A stretch of 53,359 bases of DNA from Reyranella sp. Its GTDB lineage: Bacteria > Pseudomonadota > Alphaproteobacteria > Reyranellales > Reyranellaceae. Of this stretch, positions 1 through 8,771 are shown piece by piece. Positions within the stretch are counted from its first letter, which is position 1. Each line of letters begins with the position of its first letter. A model generated the notes under the pieces. The model ran no database searches. It worked only from the letters and a program-made list of their open reading frames with translations, and was not told the origin of the DNA. The position numbers and the translations under genes were made by a program. The stretch lies in assembly GCA_021732285.1 (NCBI GenBank), contig JAKFVH010000307.1, positions 1 to 53,359 on the forward strand, written 5' to 3'.

Positions 1-2304
1 ATCGGCGTCGGCAACGACCTGACCGAACTGCGCCGGCACGAACGCGAGGCGTCCAGGACGGCGGGCAACCTCGAATCGATCCTGGAGAACATCGAGCAGG
101 GCGTCGTGCTGTTCGACGCCGAGCACAGGATCGTCTCCTACAACAACCGCCTGGCCGAGTGGCTGCAGATCGACGGCGACGTGCGCGGCATGTCCTACGA
201 GGAGGTCATGCGTGGCCTGGCCCGGCGCGGCGAATACGGCACGGACGATCCGGAGGCGGCGGTCGTCCGTCGCCTGGAACTCGTCCGCGCCGGCAGGCGT
301 GTCGTGATCGAGCGCAAGCGGGCCGACGGCCGGACGATGTCGGTGAGCTACAATCCCTTGGCCGGCGGCGGCGGGGTCATGACGTATTCGGACGTGACCG
401 AGGCGCGCGACCGCGAATCCCGCCTGCAGCAGGGCGAAGCGCGGTTCCGCTATCTCTTCAGGCATTCGCCGATGCCGATGTGGGTCTATGCCATCGGCTC
501 CCACAACATCCTCGAAGTCAACGACGCCGCCGTCGCCGCCTACGGCTATTCGCGCGAGGAGTTCCTCGGCCTCAGCCTGTTCGATCTGCGTCCGCCCGAG
601 GAGGGCGACCGTCTGCGCGCCTATCTGCAGGGCCGATCTGCCTCGCAGCTCAATGCCGGCGAATGGCGGCATCGCCACAAGGACGGCAAGATCGTCGACG
701 TCGACGTCTATCTCCACGACATCGAGTTCAACGGTCAGTCGGCGCGCCTTGCGCTGCTGATGGACATCACCGATCGCAAGCGCCTGGAACGCGAGAGCCA
801 GCGCATCTTCGAGACGTCGGAAGACCTGATGCTGGTGAGCGACAGCTACGGCCGTTTCATCCAGGTCAGCCCGAGCTGCCAACGCGTGCTGGGCTATCGG
901 CCCGACGAGATGGTCGGCCATGGCGGCCAGGCGTTCCTGGTTCCGGAGGACCTCGAGTCCAACCGCGAGGAGATGCGCCTTTCCCGCCGGGGCGAGGCGG
1001 TGCGGCGCTTCCGTGCCCGCTTCCGTCACAAGGACGGTCGCACCGTTCCGCTGGCCTGGGTCTCGACCTGGTCGAATTCGGACCGTCGCCACTACTTCAT
1101 CGGCCGCGACATGACGGAATACGACAATACCGCCGCCACCCTGCGCCAGGCGGTGAAGATGGACGCGATCGGCCAGCTCACCGGCGGCGTGGCGCATGAC
1201 TTCAACAACATCCTGATGGTCATCATGGCCAACCTCGATGTCCTCGACGAGGAGACCAACCTCGATCGCGCCATACGAGACCGCATCCGCCGCATCGGCA
1301 ACGCCACGCAACGCGCCCGCGATCTGACCCGCCAGCTGCTCGCCTTCTCGCGTCGGCAGGCCCTGCAGCCGATCACCACCGATATCATCGAGCTGGTCCA
1401 CGGCACCGTCGGGCTGCTGCGCCGGACGCTGGGCGAGATGATCGAGGTCGAGACCGTGCTGAGCGGCGGCCTGTGGGACGCCTATATCGATCGCGCCCAG
1501 CTCGAGGCGGCGCTGGTCAACCTCGCCATCAACGCGCGCGACGCCATGCCCGAGGGCGGCCGCCTGCGCATTGCCGCCAGCAACCTGTCGCTGTCGGCGG
1601 GCGCTGCGAGCAGCGGCATCGGGGCGGGGGACTACGTCGTGGTCGCGGTGAGCGACACCGGCAAGGGCATGTCTTCTGCCGTGCTCGAAAAGGCCTTCGA
1701 GCCCTTCTTCACCACCAAGGAGGCGGGCAAGGGGACCGGTCTTGGCCTCAGCATGGTCTACGGCTTCCTGCAGCAGTCCAAGGGCCATGTCCGCATCGAG
1801 AGCGAGGTCGGCCGTGGCACGACCGTGCGCCTCTATCTGCCCAGGAGCAGCGAAGCGACGCCGGAGTCCGCGGTGGCGTCGCAAGCTGCCGACATGGAGG
1901 GCGGCAACGAACGGATCCTCGTGGTCGAGGACGATTCACGCGTGCGCACCGGGGTGCTGGAGCAGTTGGCGAGCCTGGGCTACCAGGCCACGGGGGCGGG
2001 CGATGGTGCGGAGGCGCTGACGGCATTCGAGGCTGCACAGCACCCCTTCGACCTGCTGCTGACCGATGTGATCGTTCCCGGGCCGATGAACGGCAAGGCC
2101 CTGGCCGACGAAGTCCGCCGCCGCTGGCCCGGCACCAGGCTGGTGTTCATGTCGGGTTACAGCGAGAACATCCTGTCGACGCAGGGACGCATCGAGCCCG
2201 GCGTTCTGCTGCTGAACAAGCCGTTTCGAAAGCACGAGCTCGCGAAGATGCTACGCCGGGCGCTCGATGCGCCATCCGCCGCATGGGACTCTAGCGGCCG
2301 TTAG
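1..2304 (+). CDS. Hybrid sensor histidine kinase with PAS domains and receiver (5' end cut by window)
   Basis: The reading frame is open from the first base, so the true start lies outside the window; the GTG at 106 is internal. Counting from base 1, the protein shows three PAS-like segments (about residues 25-100, 145-255, 265-370), then a dimerisation/phosphoacceptor segment with GGVAHDFNN (His399). An HATPase domain follows, with N-box NLAINARDAM, G1 DTGKGM and G2 GKGTGLGL, and then a C-terminal receiver with VVEDD, phosphoacceptor Asp689 in LLTDV, and LNKPF. All catalytic residues are present, so it should autophosphorylate and pass phosphate to its own receiver. No transmembrane segment is visible in the part seen. 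The ligand and downstream partner cannot be told from the sequence. It ends 14 bases inside the convergent gene at 2291-2566. Confidence 0.93.
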   Translation: MGVGNDLTELRRHEREASRTAGNLESILENIEQGVVLFDAEHRIVSYNNRLAEWLQIDGDVRGMSYEEVMRGLARRGEYGTDDPEAAVVRRLELVRAGRRVVIERKRADGRTMSVSYNPLAGGGGVMTYSDVTEARDRESRLQQGEARFRYLFRHSPMPMWVYAIGSHNILEVNDAAVAAYGYSREEFLGLSLFDLRPPEEGDRLRAYLQGRSASQLNAGEWRHRHKDGKIVDVDVYLHDIEFNGQSARLALLMDITDRKRLERESQRIFETSEDLMLVSDSYGRFIQVSPSCQRVLGYRPDEMVGHGGQAFLVPEDLESNREEMRLSRRGEAVRRFRARFRHKDGRTVPLAWVSTWSNSDRRHYFIGRDMTEYDNTAATLRQAVKMDAIGQLTGGVAHDFNNILMVIMANLDVLDEETNLDRAIRDRIRRIGNATQRARDLTRQLLAFSRRQALQPITTDIIELVHGTVGLLRRTLGEMIEVETVLSGGLWDAYIDRAQLEAALVNLAINARDAMPEGGRLRIAASNLSLSAGAASSGIGAGDYVVVAVSDTGKGMSSAVLEKAFEPFFTTKEAGKGTGLGLSMVYGFLQQSKGHVRIESEVGRGTTVRLYLPRSSEATPESAVASQAADMEGGNERILVVEDDSRVRTGVLEQLASLGYQATGAGDGAEALTAFEAAQHPFDLLLTDVIVPGPMNGKALADEVRRRWPGTRLVFMSGYSENILSTQGRIEPGVLLLNKPFRKHELAKMLRRALDAPSAAWDSSGR

Positions 2305-2566
2305 GCTTCTTCCGATCGGTCAGCAGGCGGCTGACATCCTCTGCGCCCGTGTCGCTGTTCCACTTGGTCGGTCTTTCCAGGCTGGCATAGCGCTGCAGGC
2401 CGAGCTCGGTGAGGCGAAAGGCGCCGTCGGCTTCCTCGATAAGGGCAAGCTGCTCCAGCCGCCGGATATGCTGCGACGGCAAGTGGTCGCGCAGACCAAA
2501 GCCCAGCGCCACGCGGCGAAGCGTGATCTCTTCGTGTGGGCTGAGCGGTGCAAGGATACCACGCAT
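2291..2566 (-). CDS. Small hypothetical protein, winged-helix-like
   Basis: A 91-residue protein from ATG at 2566. The central part (HIRRLEQLALIEEADGAFRLTELGLQRYASL) reads like the recognition helix and wing of a winged-helix domain, with the pattern helix, leucine-rich helix, beta hairpin. Small proteins of this kind occur widely in alphaproteobacteria without an assigned role. It overlaps the 3' end of the kinase gene tail to tail by 14 bases and has no clear operon partner. The function is unknown, and DNA binding is only an inference from the pattern. Confidence 0.6.
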   Translation of the reverse strand: MRGILAPLSPHEEITLRRVALGFGLRDHLPSQHIRRLEQLALIEEADGAFRLTELGLQRYASLERPTKWNSDTGAEDVSRLLTDRKKPNGR

Positions 2567-2631
2567 GCCTGTCCTGCCGCGGTCAGGGGTGGCCCACGCC
2601 GGGATCGCCCGCTCCGCAGCTCATGAACGCT

Positions 2632-3018
2632 TCAGAGCGCCGCGCGTTCCTTGGGCAGGTCATCGAGCCAGTTTCGCGCCTGCCGCGGGTTGGCAAACAC
2701 CTTGATCGGCCGCTCGGCCGACGCCAGAGCGCCGAGCAGGCGGGCGAAAACCACGGTCTGCTCGCCCGTGGCGACGAGCGCCAGGGCGCCCATCATGCCC
2801 TGGTCATGGTACGCGCGAATCCTGGCGCAGAGCGACAGCAACTCGTCGGCGGTCATGCTCGGCGTGGCGGCGCGGCCATCGAACAGCTTGCGATAGGCCA
2901 TCGCCCTCGCGCCTGCCATCGCCTCCAGGAGGTCCAAGGCGTCGTTTAGCGAGACGTCGCCGTGAGCTACTCCGGTGAACAGCCGCGCCTTGGAATCGAT
3001 CGTCCAGTACAGGGGCAT
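2632..3018 (-). CDS. Hypothetical protein, SpoIIAA/STAS-like fold
   Basis: A 128-residue protein from ATG at 3018, opening MPLYWTIDSKARLFTGVAHGD. The layout is a beta strand, a helix DALDLLEAM, then GARAMAYRKLFDGRAA and a C-terminal region with IKVFANPRQARNWL. This resembles the SpoIIAA-like/STAS-type small proteins common in Bradyrhizobium relatives, where Tyr-Arg-Lys-Leu-Phe-Asp sits in the core strand. There is no signal peptide or membrane segment. It is divergent from recJ, with 185 bases between the two starts. The role is unknown; the fold call is by eye. Confidence 0.65.
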   Translation of the reverse strand: MPLYWTIDSKARLFTGVAHGDVSLNDALDLLEAMAGARAMAYRKLFDGRAATPSMTADELLSLCARIRAYHDQGMMGALALVATGEQTVVFARLLGALASAERPIKVFANPRQARNWLDDLPKERAAL

Positions 3019-3131
3019 CAGGCCGATGGTCTCAAAATCGTCGTCGGATGGGCGCGCATTGTATCGAGCATACTATCGGCGAGGTCCGCGACGTCTACAG
3101 CGCTTGGAACGACAGTCGCTGCAATAAGTCG

Positions 3132-3149
3132 GTGAGAACGTCTTCTCAC
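3132..3149. promoter_or_regulatory. Short hairpin between divergent genes
   Basis: A perfect 7-bp inverted repeat (GTGAGAA / TTCTCAC) with a 4-base spacer lies between the STAS-like gene and recJ. There is no T-run, so it is unlikely to be a terminator. It could be a protein-binding site or chance. Confidence 0.25.
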
Positions 3150-3203
3150 GCTGCGTGCGAGGTTGCGGCCCGATGTCCACAGCGAAGTAGGCTAAGGTGA
3201 CGC

Positions 3204-5024
3204 ATGTCACCGGAGTCCCGCGCCGCGCGCGCAGCCTTCCTCGGCGTCGAGCGCTCGCTGACCGGCCGGCGGTGGGCGGCTCGGCTGGCCGACGAGCGGA
3301 CGGCGCTGGCCATGGCGCAACGCCACGGGCTGCCCGACGCGATCTGCCGGTTGCTGGCCGCGCGCGAGGTCGATCTCGAAGGCGTGCCGGATTTCCTCGA
3401 ACCGACCTTGCGCAAGTTCCTGCCCGATCCCTCGCATCTGAAGGACATGGACGCCGCCATCGATCGTATCGTGCGCGCGATCCGCGAGGGCGAGAAGATC
3501 GTGATCTTCGGCGACTACGACGTCGACGGCGCCACCTCGTCAGCCCTGCTGGCGCGCTTCTTCAAAGCCATCGGCGGCAACGTCGCCGTCTACATTCCCG
3601 ACCGGCGCAAGGAAGGCTACGGCCCCAATACGCCGGCGCTGCTCAGCATCAAGGAGCAGGGCGCCCAGGTCGTGATCACCGTCGATTGCGGCATCACCGC
3701 CTTCGAGCCGCTGGCCGAGGCGAAACGCGTGGGCCTCGACCTGATCGTCATCGACCATCACATGGCCGAGATCGCGCTGCCGCAAGCGGTGGCCGTGGTC
3801 GATCCCAATCGCCTCGACGACAGCAGTCCGCACAAGCAGATGGCGGCGGTGGGCGTGGCGTTCCTGCTGGCGGTCGGCGTCAATCGCGCGCTACGCGCGG
3901 CAGGGTGGTACGGCGGCGCACGCAGCGAGCCCGACCTGCGGCAATGGCTCGACCTCGTCGCCTTGGGCACCGTGTGCGATGTCGTGCCGCTGACCGGCGT
4001 CAACCGTGCGCTGGTGCGCCAGGGACTGCGCGTGATGGCCGACCGCAGCAACATCGGCCTGGCCGCGCTGGCTGACGTGGCGCGCCTGCGCGAGCCGCCG
4101 GGCGCCTACCATCTCGGCTTCATGCTGGGCCCGCGCGTCAATGCCGGCGGCCGCGTCGGACAGGCCGATCTCGGCGCGCGGCTGTTGTCCAGCGACGATC
4201 CGCAGGAGGTCGGCGCGCTGGCGCTCCGGCTGGACGAGTTCAACGCCGAGCGCCGCGCCATCGAGCGCGAGGTGCTGGACCAGGCGATCACGCGCATCGA
4301 GGGGCTCTACGGTCCCGACCGCAAGGGCCTGCCATCAGCGCTCGTGGTGGAGAGCGAAGGCTGGCACGTCGGCGTGATCGGCATCGTCGCCAGCCGCCTC
4401 GTCGAACGCTTCGGCCGGCCGGCCTTCGTGATCGGCATGGATGGCGAGCTGGGCAAGGGATCGGGCCGTTCGGTGAAGGGCGTCGATCTCGGCGCGGCGG
4501 TGATCGCGGCTCGGCAGGCCGGGCTGCTGGTGAATGGTGGCGGGCACGCCATGGCCGCCGGCCTCACCGTGGCCAAGGATACGCTGCCCGATCTCGCGAA
4601 GTTTTTAGACGAAAGGATCGCGCCGCAGCTCGGTGCGGCGCCGGCCATGCGCGAGCTCGGCATCGACGCGGCCCTGGCACCTGGGGCGGCGACGCAGGAG
4701 CTGGTCGGCATGATCGAGCGGGCAGGGCCGTTCGGCGCCGGCAACGCCCTGCCGCGCTTCGCCGTCACCTCGGTGCGCGTCAATCACGCGCAGCCGGTGG
4801 GCGAGGGCCATGTGCGCTGCTCGCTGGTCGGCGCCGAGCGCGGCCGCATCGAGGCCATTGCCTTCCGCGCCGGCCAGACCGCGCTCGGCCCCGCACTACT
4901 CGACCCGGCGCGGCCGGTCCTGCATGTCGCAGGCGCGCTGCGCATCGACCGCTATGGCGGGCGCGACAGTGTGCGCCTGCAGATCGACGACGCCGCCCCG
5001 GCGGCGGGCTCAGTGCTGGCTTGA
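3204..5024 (+). CDS. recJ: Single-stranded-DNA-specific exonuclease RecJ
   Basis: A 606-residue protein, the usual RecJ length. RecJ degrades single-stranded DNA 5' to 3' in the cytoplasm and serves RecF-type recombination, mismatch repair and base-excision repair. The DHH phosphoesterase motifs are all visible: GDYDVDGATSS (residues 103-113), DCGIT (161-165) and VIDHHMAE (182-189) with the DHH triad. The DHHA1 domain follows, with LGFMLGPRVNAGGRVG, the glycine-rich NGGGHAMAAG, and an OB-like C-terminal part. The ATG at 3204 is preceded by AAGGTG at a suitable distance. It stands alone on the plus strand, ahead of tRNA-Glu. Confidence 0.97.
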   Translation: MSPESRAARAAFLGVERSLTGRRWAARLADERTALAMAQRHGLPDAICRLLAAREVDLEGVPDFLEPTLRKFLPDPSHLKDMDAAIDRIVRAIREGEKIVIFGDYDVDGATSSALLARFFKAIGGNVAVYIPDRRKEGYGPNTPALLSIKEQGAQVVITVDCGITAFEPLAEAKRVGLDLIVIDHHMAEIALPQAVAVVDPNRLDDSSPHKQMAAVGVAFLLAVGVNRALRAAGWYGGARSEPDLRQWLDLVALGTVCDVVPLTGVNRALVRQGLRVMADRSNIGLAALADVARLREPPGAYHLGFMLGPRVNAGGRVGQADLGARLLSSDDPQEVGALALRLDEFNAERRAIEREVLDQAITRIEGLYGPDRKGLPSALVVESEGWHVGVIGIVASRLVERFGRPAFVIGMDGELGKGSGRSVKGVDLGAAVIAARQAGLLVNGGGHAMAAGLTVAKDTLPDLAKFLDERIAPQLGAAPAMRELGIDAALAPGAATQELVGMIERAGPFGAGNALPRFAVTSVRVNHAQPVGEGHVRCSLVGAERGRIEAIAFRAGQTALGPALLDPARPVLHVAGALRIDRYGGRDSVRLQIDDAAPAAGSVLA

Positions 5025-5069
5025 TTTGCCGGCCCCGAGCCGCTACATGCTGCCGCTCTTTGGCCTTTT

Positions 5070-5145
<76 letters not shown>

Positions 5146-5231
5146 TCTACGCCAGAGCACGCGGCGGTGACCGTCGATCTTCCGCACCGCTCCAACCAAC
5201 GCCAAAGCCCGTCGCCAGATCACGTTAACAC

Positions 5232-5260
5232 TTGTCGCTACTACCGGTATCCGGTACTAT
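5232..5260 (+). promoter_or_regulatory. Promoter and operator candidate of the BrnT-type toxin-antitoxin pair
   Basis: A -35-like TTGTCG (5232-5237) and a -10-like TACTAT (5255-5260) are separated by 17 bases, predicting a transcript start near 5267. A perfect inverted repeat TACCGG-TAT-CCGGTA (5242-5256) fills the spacer, where an autorepressing antitoxin would be expected to bind. This is pattern-based, with no experimental support. Confidence 0.45.
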
Positions 5261-5276
5261 GTACGGTGCAATACGA

Positions 5277-5552
5277 ATGGCCGATGGCAAATTGGCCGCA
5301 AATCTTCGCAAGCACGGCGTTGATTTCACCGATGCCATCGCCGCCCTCGAAGATGCCAATCGTCTGGAAGAGATCGACACGCGATTCGCTTACGATGAAG
5401 AGCGGATTCGTGTCATCGGAGTGGCGCACGGCAGCGTGCTGTTCGTGATCGTGACGCTTCCCGACGAAGAAATATGCAGGATCATTTCGGCCCGAAAGGC
5501 CACACGACATGAGCAAGACCGGTACTACGCGGGTGAACGTGAAACGTGGTGA
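5277..5552 (+). CDS. brnT: BrnT-family toxin (type II toxin-antitoxin)
   Basis: A 91-residue protein from ATG at 5277. The family pattern is clear: LAANLRKHGVDFTDAIAAL near the start, then RIRVIGVAHGSVLFVIV and the C-terminal RIISARKATRHEQDRYY. BrnT proteins are RelE-fold ribonucleases that block growth until bound by their antitoxin. The start is uncertain. Upstream in-frame codons run back to 5232, but the predicted promoter puts the transcript start near 5267, so the ATG at 5277 is preferred. The expected family N-terminus (QYEW before the NLRKHG segment) is present at 5269-5280 but in another frame. The gene overlaps the antitoxin gene by 44 bases. Confidence 0.8.
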   Translation: MADGKLAANLRKHGVDFTDAIAALEDANRLEEIDTRFAYDEERIRVIGVAHGSVLFVIVTLPDEEICRIISARKATRHEQDRYYAGERETW

Positions 5553-5883
5553 GGCCCTGCCGCGCGGCAAAACCGACTGGAGGCGCCTCGATGCGATGAC
5601 TGACAAGGAGGTAGAGGCTTCCGCCCGGTCTGATCCCGATGTTCGGCCGCTCACGCCTGCGCAACTTGCAAAGATGCGCCGCGTGTCGCGCGTCAAGGTG
5701 CTGCGGCAACGTCTCGACATGACGCAGGTGGAATTTGCCGAAGCCTTTCATCTGCCTCTCACGACTTTGCGCGACTGGGAGCAACGTCGAAGCACCCCGG
5801 ATGCGCCTGCTCGCGCTCTCTTGCTGGCCATCGAACGCGACCCCGAAGTCATGCGGCGATTGCTTGTGGATAGAGCTGCGTAG
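5509..5883 (+). CDS. HTH (XRE-type) antitoxin paired with BrnT
   Basis: A 124-residue protein from ATG at 5509. The N-terminal half is charged and probably extended (DWRRLDAMTDKEVE...), as in BrnA-type antitoxins that wrap the toxin. The C-terminal half carries a helix-turn-helix (KVLRQRLDMTQVEFAEAFHL followed by LTTLRDWEQ), the XRE/HigA-like type. It should neutralise the upstream toxin and repress the shared promoter. The 44-base overlap with the toxin gene implies translational coupling. The toxin-first order is usual for BrnTA. Classical BrnA carries a ribbon-helix-helix; the XRE version is a known variant. Confidence 0.82.
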   Translation: MSKTGTTRVNVKRGEALPRGKTDWRRLDAMTDKEVEASARSDPDVRPLTPAQLAKMRRVSRVKVLRQRLDMTQVEFAEAFHLPLTTLRDWEQRRSTPDAPARALLLAIERDPEVMRRLLVDRAA

Positions 5884-6074
5884 CCGCGGCGGCGCAATCG
5901 AAGTGGAGAGCACTTCATCATAGCGCCACAGCGAAGCAGTAGTGCCCATCTTCATCGACCGTGGCACGCCATTCTGCTTCGCGCTGCGCGCTACACAGAA
6001 CAAGCCTTGCCACACGGCTCGCGTTCCAGCCGATTGACCACCGCGCTGAGATCGTCGATCGAATGGCGCTCCCA

Positions 6075-6659
6075 TCACCTGGGCTCGAGCTTGGTGAACT
6101 GCACCGAGAAGTACGGTGTGCGGAACTTCGCCTTCTCGGCTTCGTTGGCGCGGAAGGTCGTCTTGGACGATTCGAACAGCGGCCCGCCGTCCTCATCAGG
6201 AAAGAAGCGTCCGGCGACGATCGCTTGCATGCCGGGTCGCATGGTCTTGAGGACGTCATGCAGCTCCGTATCGCGAAGGATCGCCGTCTCGCGGCCGATC
6301 TTGCCGGGGCCGCCGTTCCAGTAGGTCGGGCGGACAGCCCGCAGGTCGGCCAGCGCAGGATCGATGAAACGCACGAAGTAGCCGCCGCGCGGCGTGGGTT
6401 CGATGCCCTTGAGCTCGAGCCGCCATCCTTCGAACGTCAGCCCCTCGCCGAGGGCCTGCGCGAACGCCGCGGCCCGCGCCCGTTGCAACTCGCCGAAGCG
6501 CGCCTGGTCGGTCTCCGTTTCGCACTTCTCGTAGTATTTCGTGAGGGCAGCGCGAAACGCCGCCTGCGATGGCGGCACGTCCGGTTCGCGCGCAGAGACA
6601 GCCCCGGCCAGGGCCGCAAGCAACGCCACAAGAAGAACGACTGGCTTCCCCACACCCAC
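6075..6659 (-). CDS. Secreted hypothetical protein
   Basis: A 194-residue protein. The N-terminus KPVVLLVALLAALAGAVSA is a typical Sec signal peptide with cleavage after AVSA. The mature part has no motif I recognise; it is mixed alpha/beta with GGYFVRFIDPALADL and ends in a beta-rich segment (TPYFSVQFTKLEPR). The annotated start is a GTG at 6659. A second GTG at 6653 lies better spaced behind GGGAG and may be the real one. It lies 72 bases upstream of the end of the efflux pump gene on the same strand. The function is unknown. Confidence 0.7.
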   Translation of the reverse strand: MGVGKPVVLLVALLAALAGAVSAREPDVPPSQAAFRAALTKYYEKCETETDQARFGELQRARAAAFAQALGEGLTFEGWRLELKGIEPTPRGGYFVRFIDPALADLRAVRPTYWNGGPGKIGRETAILRDTELHDVLKTMRPGMQAIVAGRFFPDEDGGPLFESSKTTFRANEAEKAKFRTPYFSVQFTKLEPR

Positions 6660-6730
6660 TCCCGTTTCCCCAAGGGAGCGGCAATGGAGCTACCTGCTTT
6701 TGGATTCGCCGTCCACCTCGGGTATCGGGA

Positions 6731-8278
6731 CTAGCGCGCCCGAGACCGTCCGCCGACCAGAAGGATGAGCGGAATGGCCATTGCCGACGCCAGCGTATAG
6801 AGGCCGAAGGCGTTGATGTAGCCCAGCATGGCGGCTTGGCGGCCGATCTCCTTCGAGAGCTTGGCGAGGCCCGTCACGGTCTCGGTGTCCCACGCGCCCG
6901 TCACCCAGGGCAGCAGGAGCGAGCGGTTGAAGGGGTTCACCATCTCGACCAGCCGGCTGTAGTTGGCGCTCGAGGCCCGCACCACCTCGGCGACGCAGAT
7001 CGAGATGAAGAAGCTCGAGCCGATGTTGCGCAGCAGGTGGTAGACGGCGGTCCCCTCGGCCAGGTTGGCCGAGTTCGTGGTGGCGAAGGTGGCCAAGGTG
7101 AGCGGCACCCAGATGACGCCAATGGCGATGCCCTGCACCAGGCTGTTGGCCATCAGCGTGGCGGCGTCGACATTGAGATCGAGCGCCATCAGCCACAGGC
7201 CCGAGATCACCTGCAGGGCGAAGCCGCCTATGAGGCCGATGCGCGGGTCCATGCGGCCGACGAAGATCGCCAGGAAGAAGCCGATGGTGGCACCGACGCC
7301 GCGCGCGGCGATGATCTCGCCTATAAGCATGTCGGGGAAGCCGGCATGCTGCTGCAGCAGGGGCGGCAGCAGCACCATGGGCGTGAAGTTCAGCATGCCG
7401 TAGATCATCACCAGCACCAGCCCGAGCGAGTAGTTGCGGTCGCGCAGCAGGCCGAGATTGAGGAACGGGCGCTGCGCCGTGAGGCTGTGGGCGACGAAGA
7501 TCCAGAAGGCGAGGATGGCGACGAAGGTCTCGATCAGGATCTCGCCCGAATCGAACCAGTCGAGCCGCTGCCCGCGCGACAGCACGAGCTGCACGCAGGC
7601 GATGGCGACGGAGAGCGAGAGGAAGCCGGTCCAGTCGAGTGCCACGCGGCCGGCGGGACGGTCGGCCGGCAGGGTGAGGCGCAGCCCGATGAAGGAGATC
7701 ACGCCGACCGGCACGATCATGTAGAACGCCCAGCGCCAGCTGTAGAGCTCCGACAGCAGGCCGCCCACCGTCGGGCCGATCACCGGCCCGATGACCACGG
7801 CCATGCCGAAGATCGAGGTCACCAGGCCCTGCTGCCGCTTGGGGAAGGCGTCGAGCAGGATGGTCTGCGACAACGGGATCACCGGCGCGCCCAGAGCGCC
7901 CTGCAGCACGCGCCACAGGATCAGCGTCTCGAGCGAATTCGACGCGCCGCACATGAAGGTCGTCGCGGTGAACAGCAGCACCGACCAGGTCATGGTCTCG
8001 CGCCGGCCGAAGCGCGCGGCGAGCCAGCCCGTCATCGGCGTCATCACGGCGGTGGCCAGGATGTTGAAGGTCATCGCCCAGGCGATCTCGTCCTGGGTGG
8101 CCGACATGGTGCCCTGCATCTGCGGCAGCAGCGTCGAGGCGATCAGCAGGGTGGTGGCGTAGAGCGTCGATCCCATCACCACCATGATCAGGATCAGCAC
8201 CCGGCGGCCAACCGAGAAGGTATCGGCCGGGCTGGGGATGACGGCTTCAGCCGTTGTGCTGTTGGCGCTTGAAGTCAT
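6731..8278 (-). CDS. DHA2-family drug:H+ antiporter (EmrB/QacA type)
   Basis: A 515-residue inner-membrane protein with the 14-helix plan of the EmrB/QacA family. Visible marks are the N-terminal helix pair (RRVLILIMVVMGSTLYATTL), the loop 2-3 motif GWLAARFGRRETM, and motif C GPVIGPTVGGLL in helix 5. With the divergent HlyD-type adaptor it would form a pump that expels hydrophobic compounds, probably through a TolC-like outer-membrane channel not found here. The ATG at 8278 is preferred over an upstream TTG at 8284, because it is the first ATG and clears the palindromic operator at 8289. Transcription should be controlled by the adjacent MarR protein. Confidence 0.9.
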   Translation of the reverse strand: MTSSANSTTAEAVIPSPADTFSVGRRVLILIMVVMGSTLYATTLLIASTLLPQMQGTMSATQDEIAWAMTFNILATAVMTPMTGWLAARFGRRETMTWSVLLFTATTFMCGASNSLETLILWRVLQGALGAPVIPLSQTILLDAFPKRQQGLVTSIFGMAVVIGPVIGPTVGGLLSELYSWRWAFYMIVPVGVISFIGLRLTLPADRPAGRVALDWTGFLSLSVAIACVQLVLSRGQRLDWFDSGEILIETFVAILAFWIFVAHSLTAQRPFLNLGLLRDRNYSLGLVLVMIYGMLNFTPMVLLPPLLQQHAGFPDMLIGEIIAARGVGATIGFFLAIFVGRMDPRIGLIGGFALQVISGLWLMALDLNVDAATLMANSLVQGIAIGVIWVPLTLATFATTNSANLAEGTAVYHLLRNIGSSFFISICVAEVVRASSANYSRLVEMVNPFNRSLLLPWVTGAWDTETVTGLAKLSKEIGRQAAMLGYINAFGLYTLASAMAIPLILLVGGRSRAR

Positions 8279-8288
8279 AGCCAAGTCT

Positions 8289-8308
8289 ATTGTAGCCTAG
8301 GCAACAAT
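8289..8308. promoter_or_regulatory. Palindromic operator, probably for the MarR regulator
   Basis: ATTGTAGCCTAGGCAACAAT is a 20-bp palindrome with 9 of 10 pairs matching, placed in the 31-base gap between the divergent starts of the efflux gene (8278) and marR (8310). MarR proteins bind palindromes of about this size. Its position would let one bound dimer block both transcripts. Confidence 0.75.
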
Positions 8309-8309
8309 C

Positions 8310-8771
8310 ATGAGCCAACCCGCAACCGGGCCGGAAGACGACGGCTATATCGGCTACATGCTGTCGGACGTGGCGCGCCTGATCCGCACGGTGTTCGACC
8401 GCCGGGTGCGCGACATGGGGCTGACGCGTGCCCAGTGGCTGGTGCTGACCAGGGTCTACCGCCGGCCGGGCGTCAGCCAGACCGAGCTTGCCGACATGCT
8501 GGAGATCGATCGCGCCAGCGCCGGGCGCATGATCGACCGCATGGAGAAGAACGGCTGGGTCGAGCGCCGGCCGGACAACGGCGACCGGCGCATCAACCGG
8601 CTGCATCTGACGGCGGATGCGCGCAAGGTGCACACCGCCCTGTGGGCGATCGCCGAATCGACAGTCGACGACGCGCTATCGCCTTTGTCGGCCGACGAGC
8701 GCGCGCAATACGCCGCGCTCACCGCCAAGGTGAAAGGCCAGCTCCAGGCGCTGGCGGGGGCGACGTCGTGA
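8310..8771 (+). CDS. MarR-family transcriptional regulator
   Basis: A 153-residue protein from ATG at 8310. The winged helix is plain: RVYRRPGVSQTELADMLEIDRASAGRMIDRMEKNGWVERRPDNGDRRINRLHLT includes the recognition helix and the DxRxxxLxLT wing signature of MarR. It likely represses the EmrAB-like genes on both sides and is released by a pump substrate. Its ATG sits directly after the palindromic operator with no Shine-Dalgarno space, so either the transcript is nearly leaderless or translation begins at the ATG at 8358. Its stop codon overlaps the GTG of the adaptor gene (GTGA), so the two genes are coupled. Confidence 0.93.
   Translation: MSQPATGPEDDGYIGYMLSDVARLIRTVFDRRVRDMGLTRAQWLVLTRVYRRPGVSQTELADMLEIDRASAGRMIDRMEKNGWVERRPDNGDRRINRLHLTADARKVHTALWAIAESTVDDALSPLSADERAQYAALTAKVKGQLQALAGATS

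Noticed and set aside
5918..6072. Possible decayed gene on the minus strand (IDDLSAVVNRLERE in one frame, LVLCSAQREAEWRATVDEDGHY in another)
   Set aside because: The two protein-like stretches are in different frames and the first has no start codon; it may be a frameshifted remnant, but the evidence is too thin for a feature.
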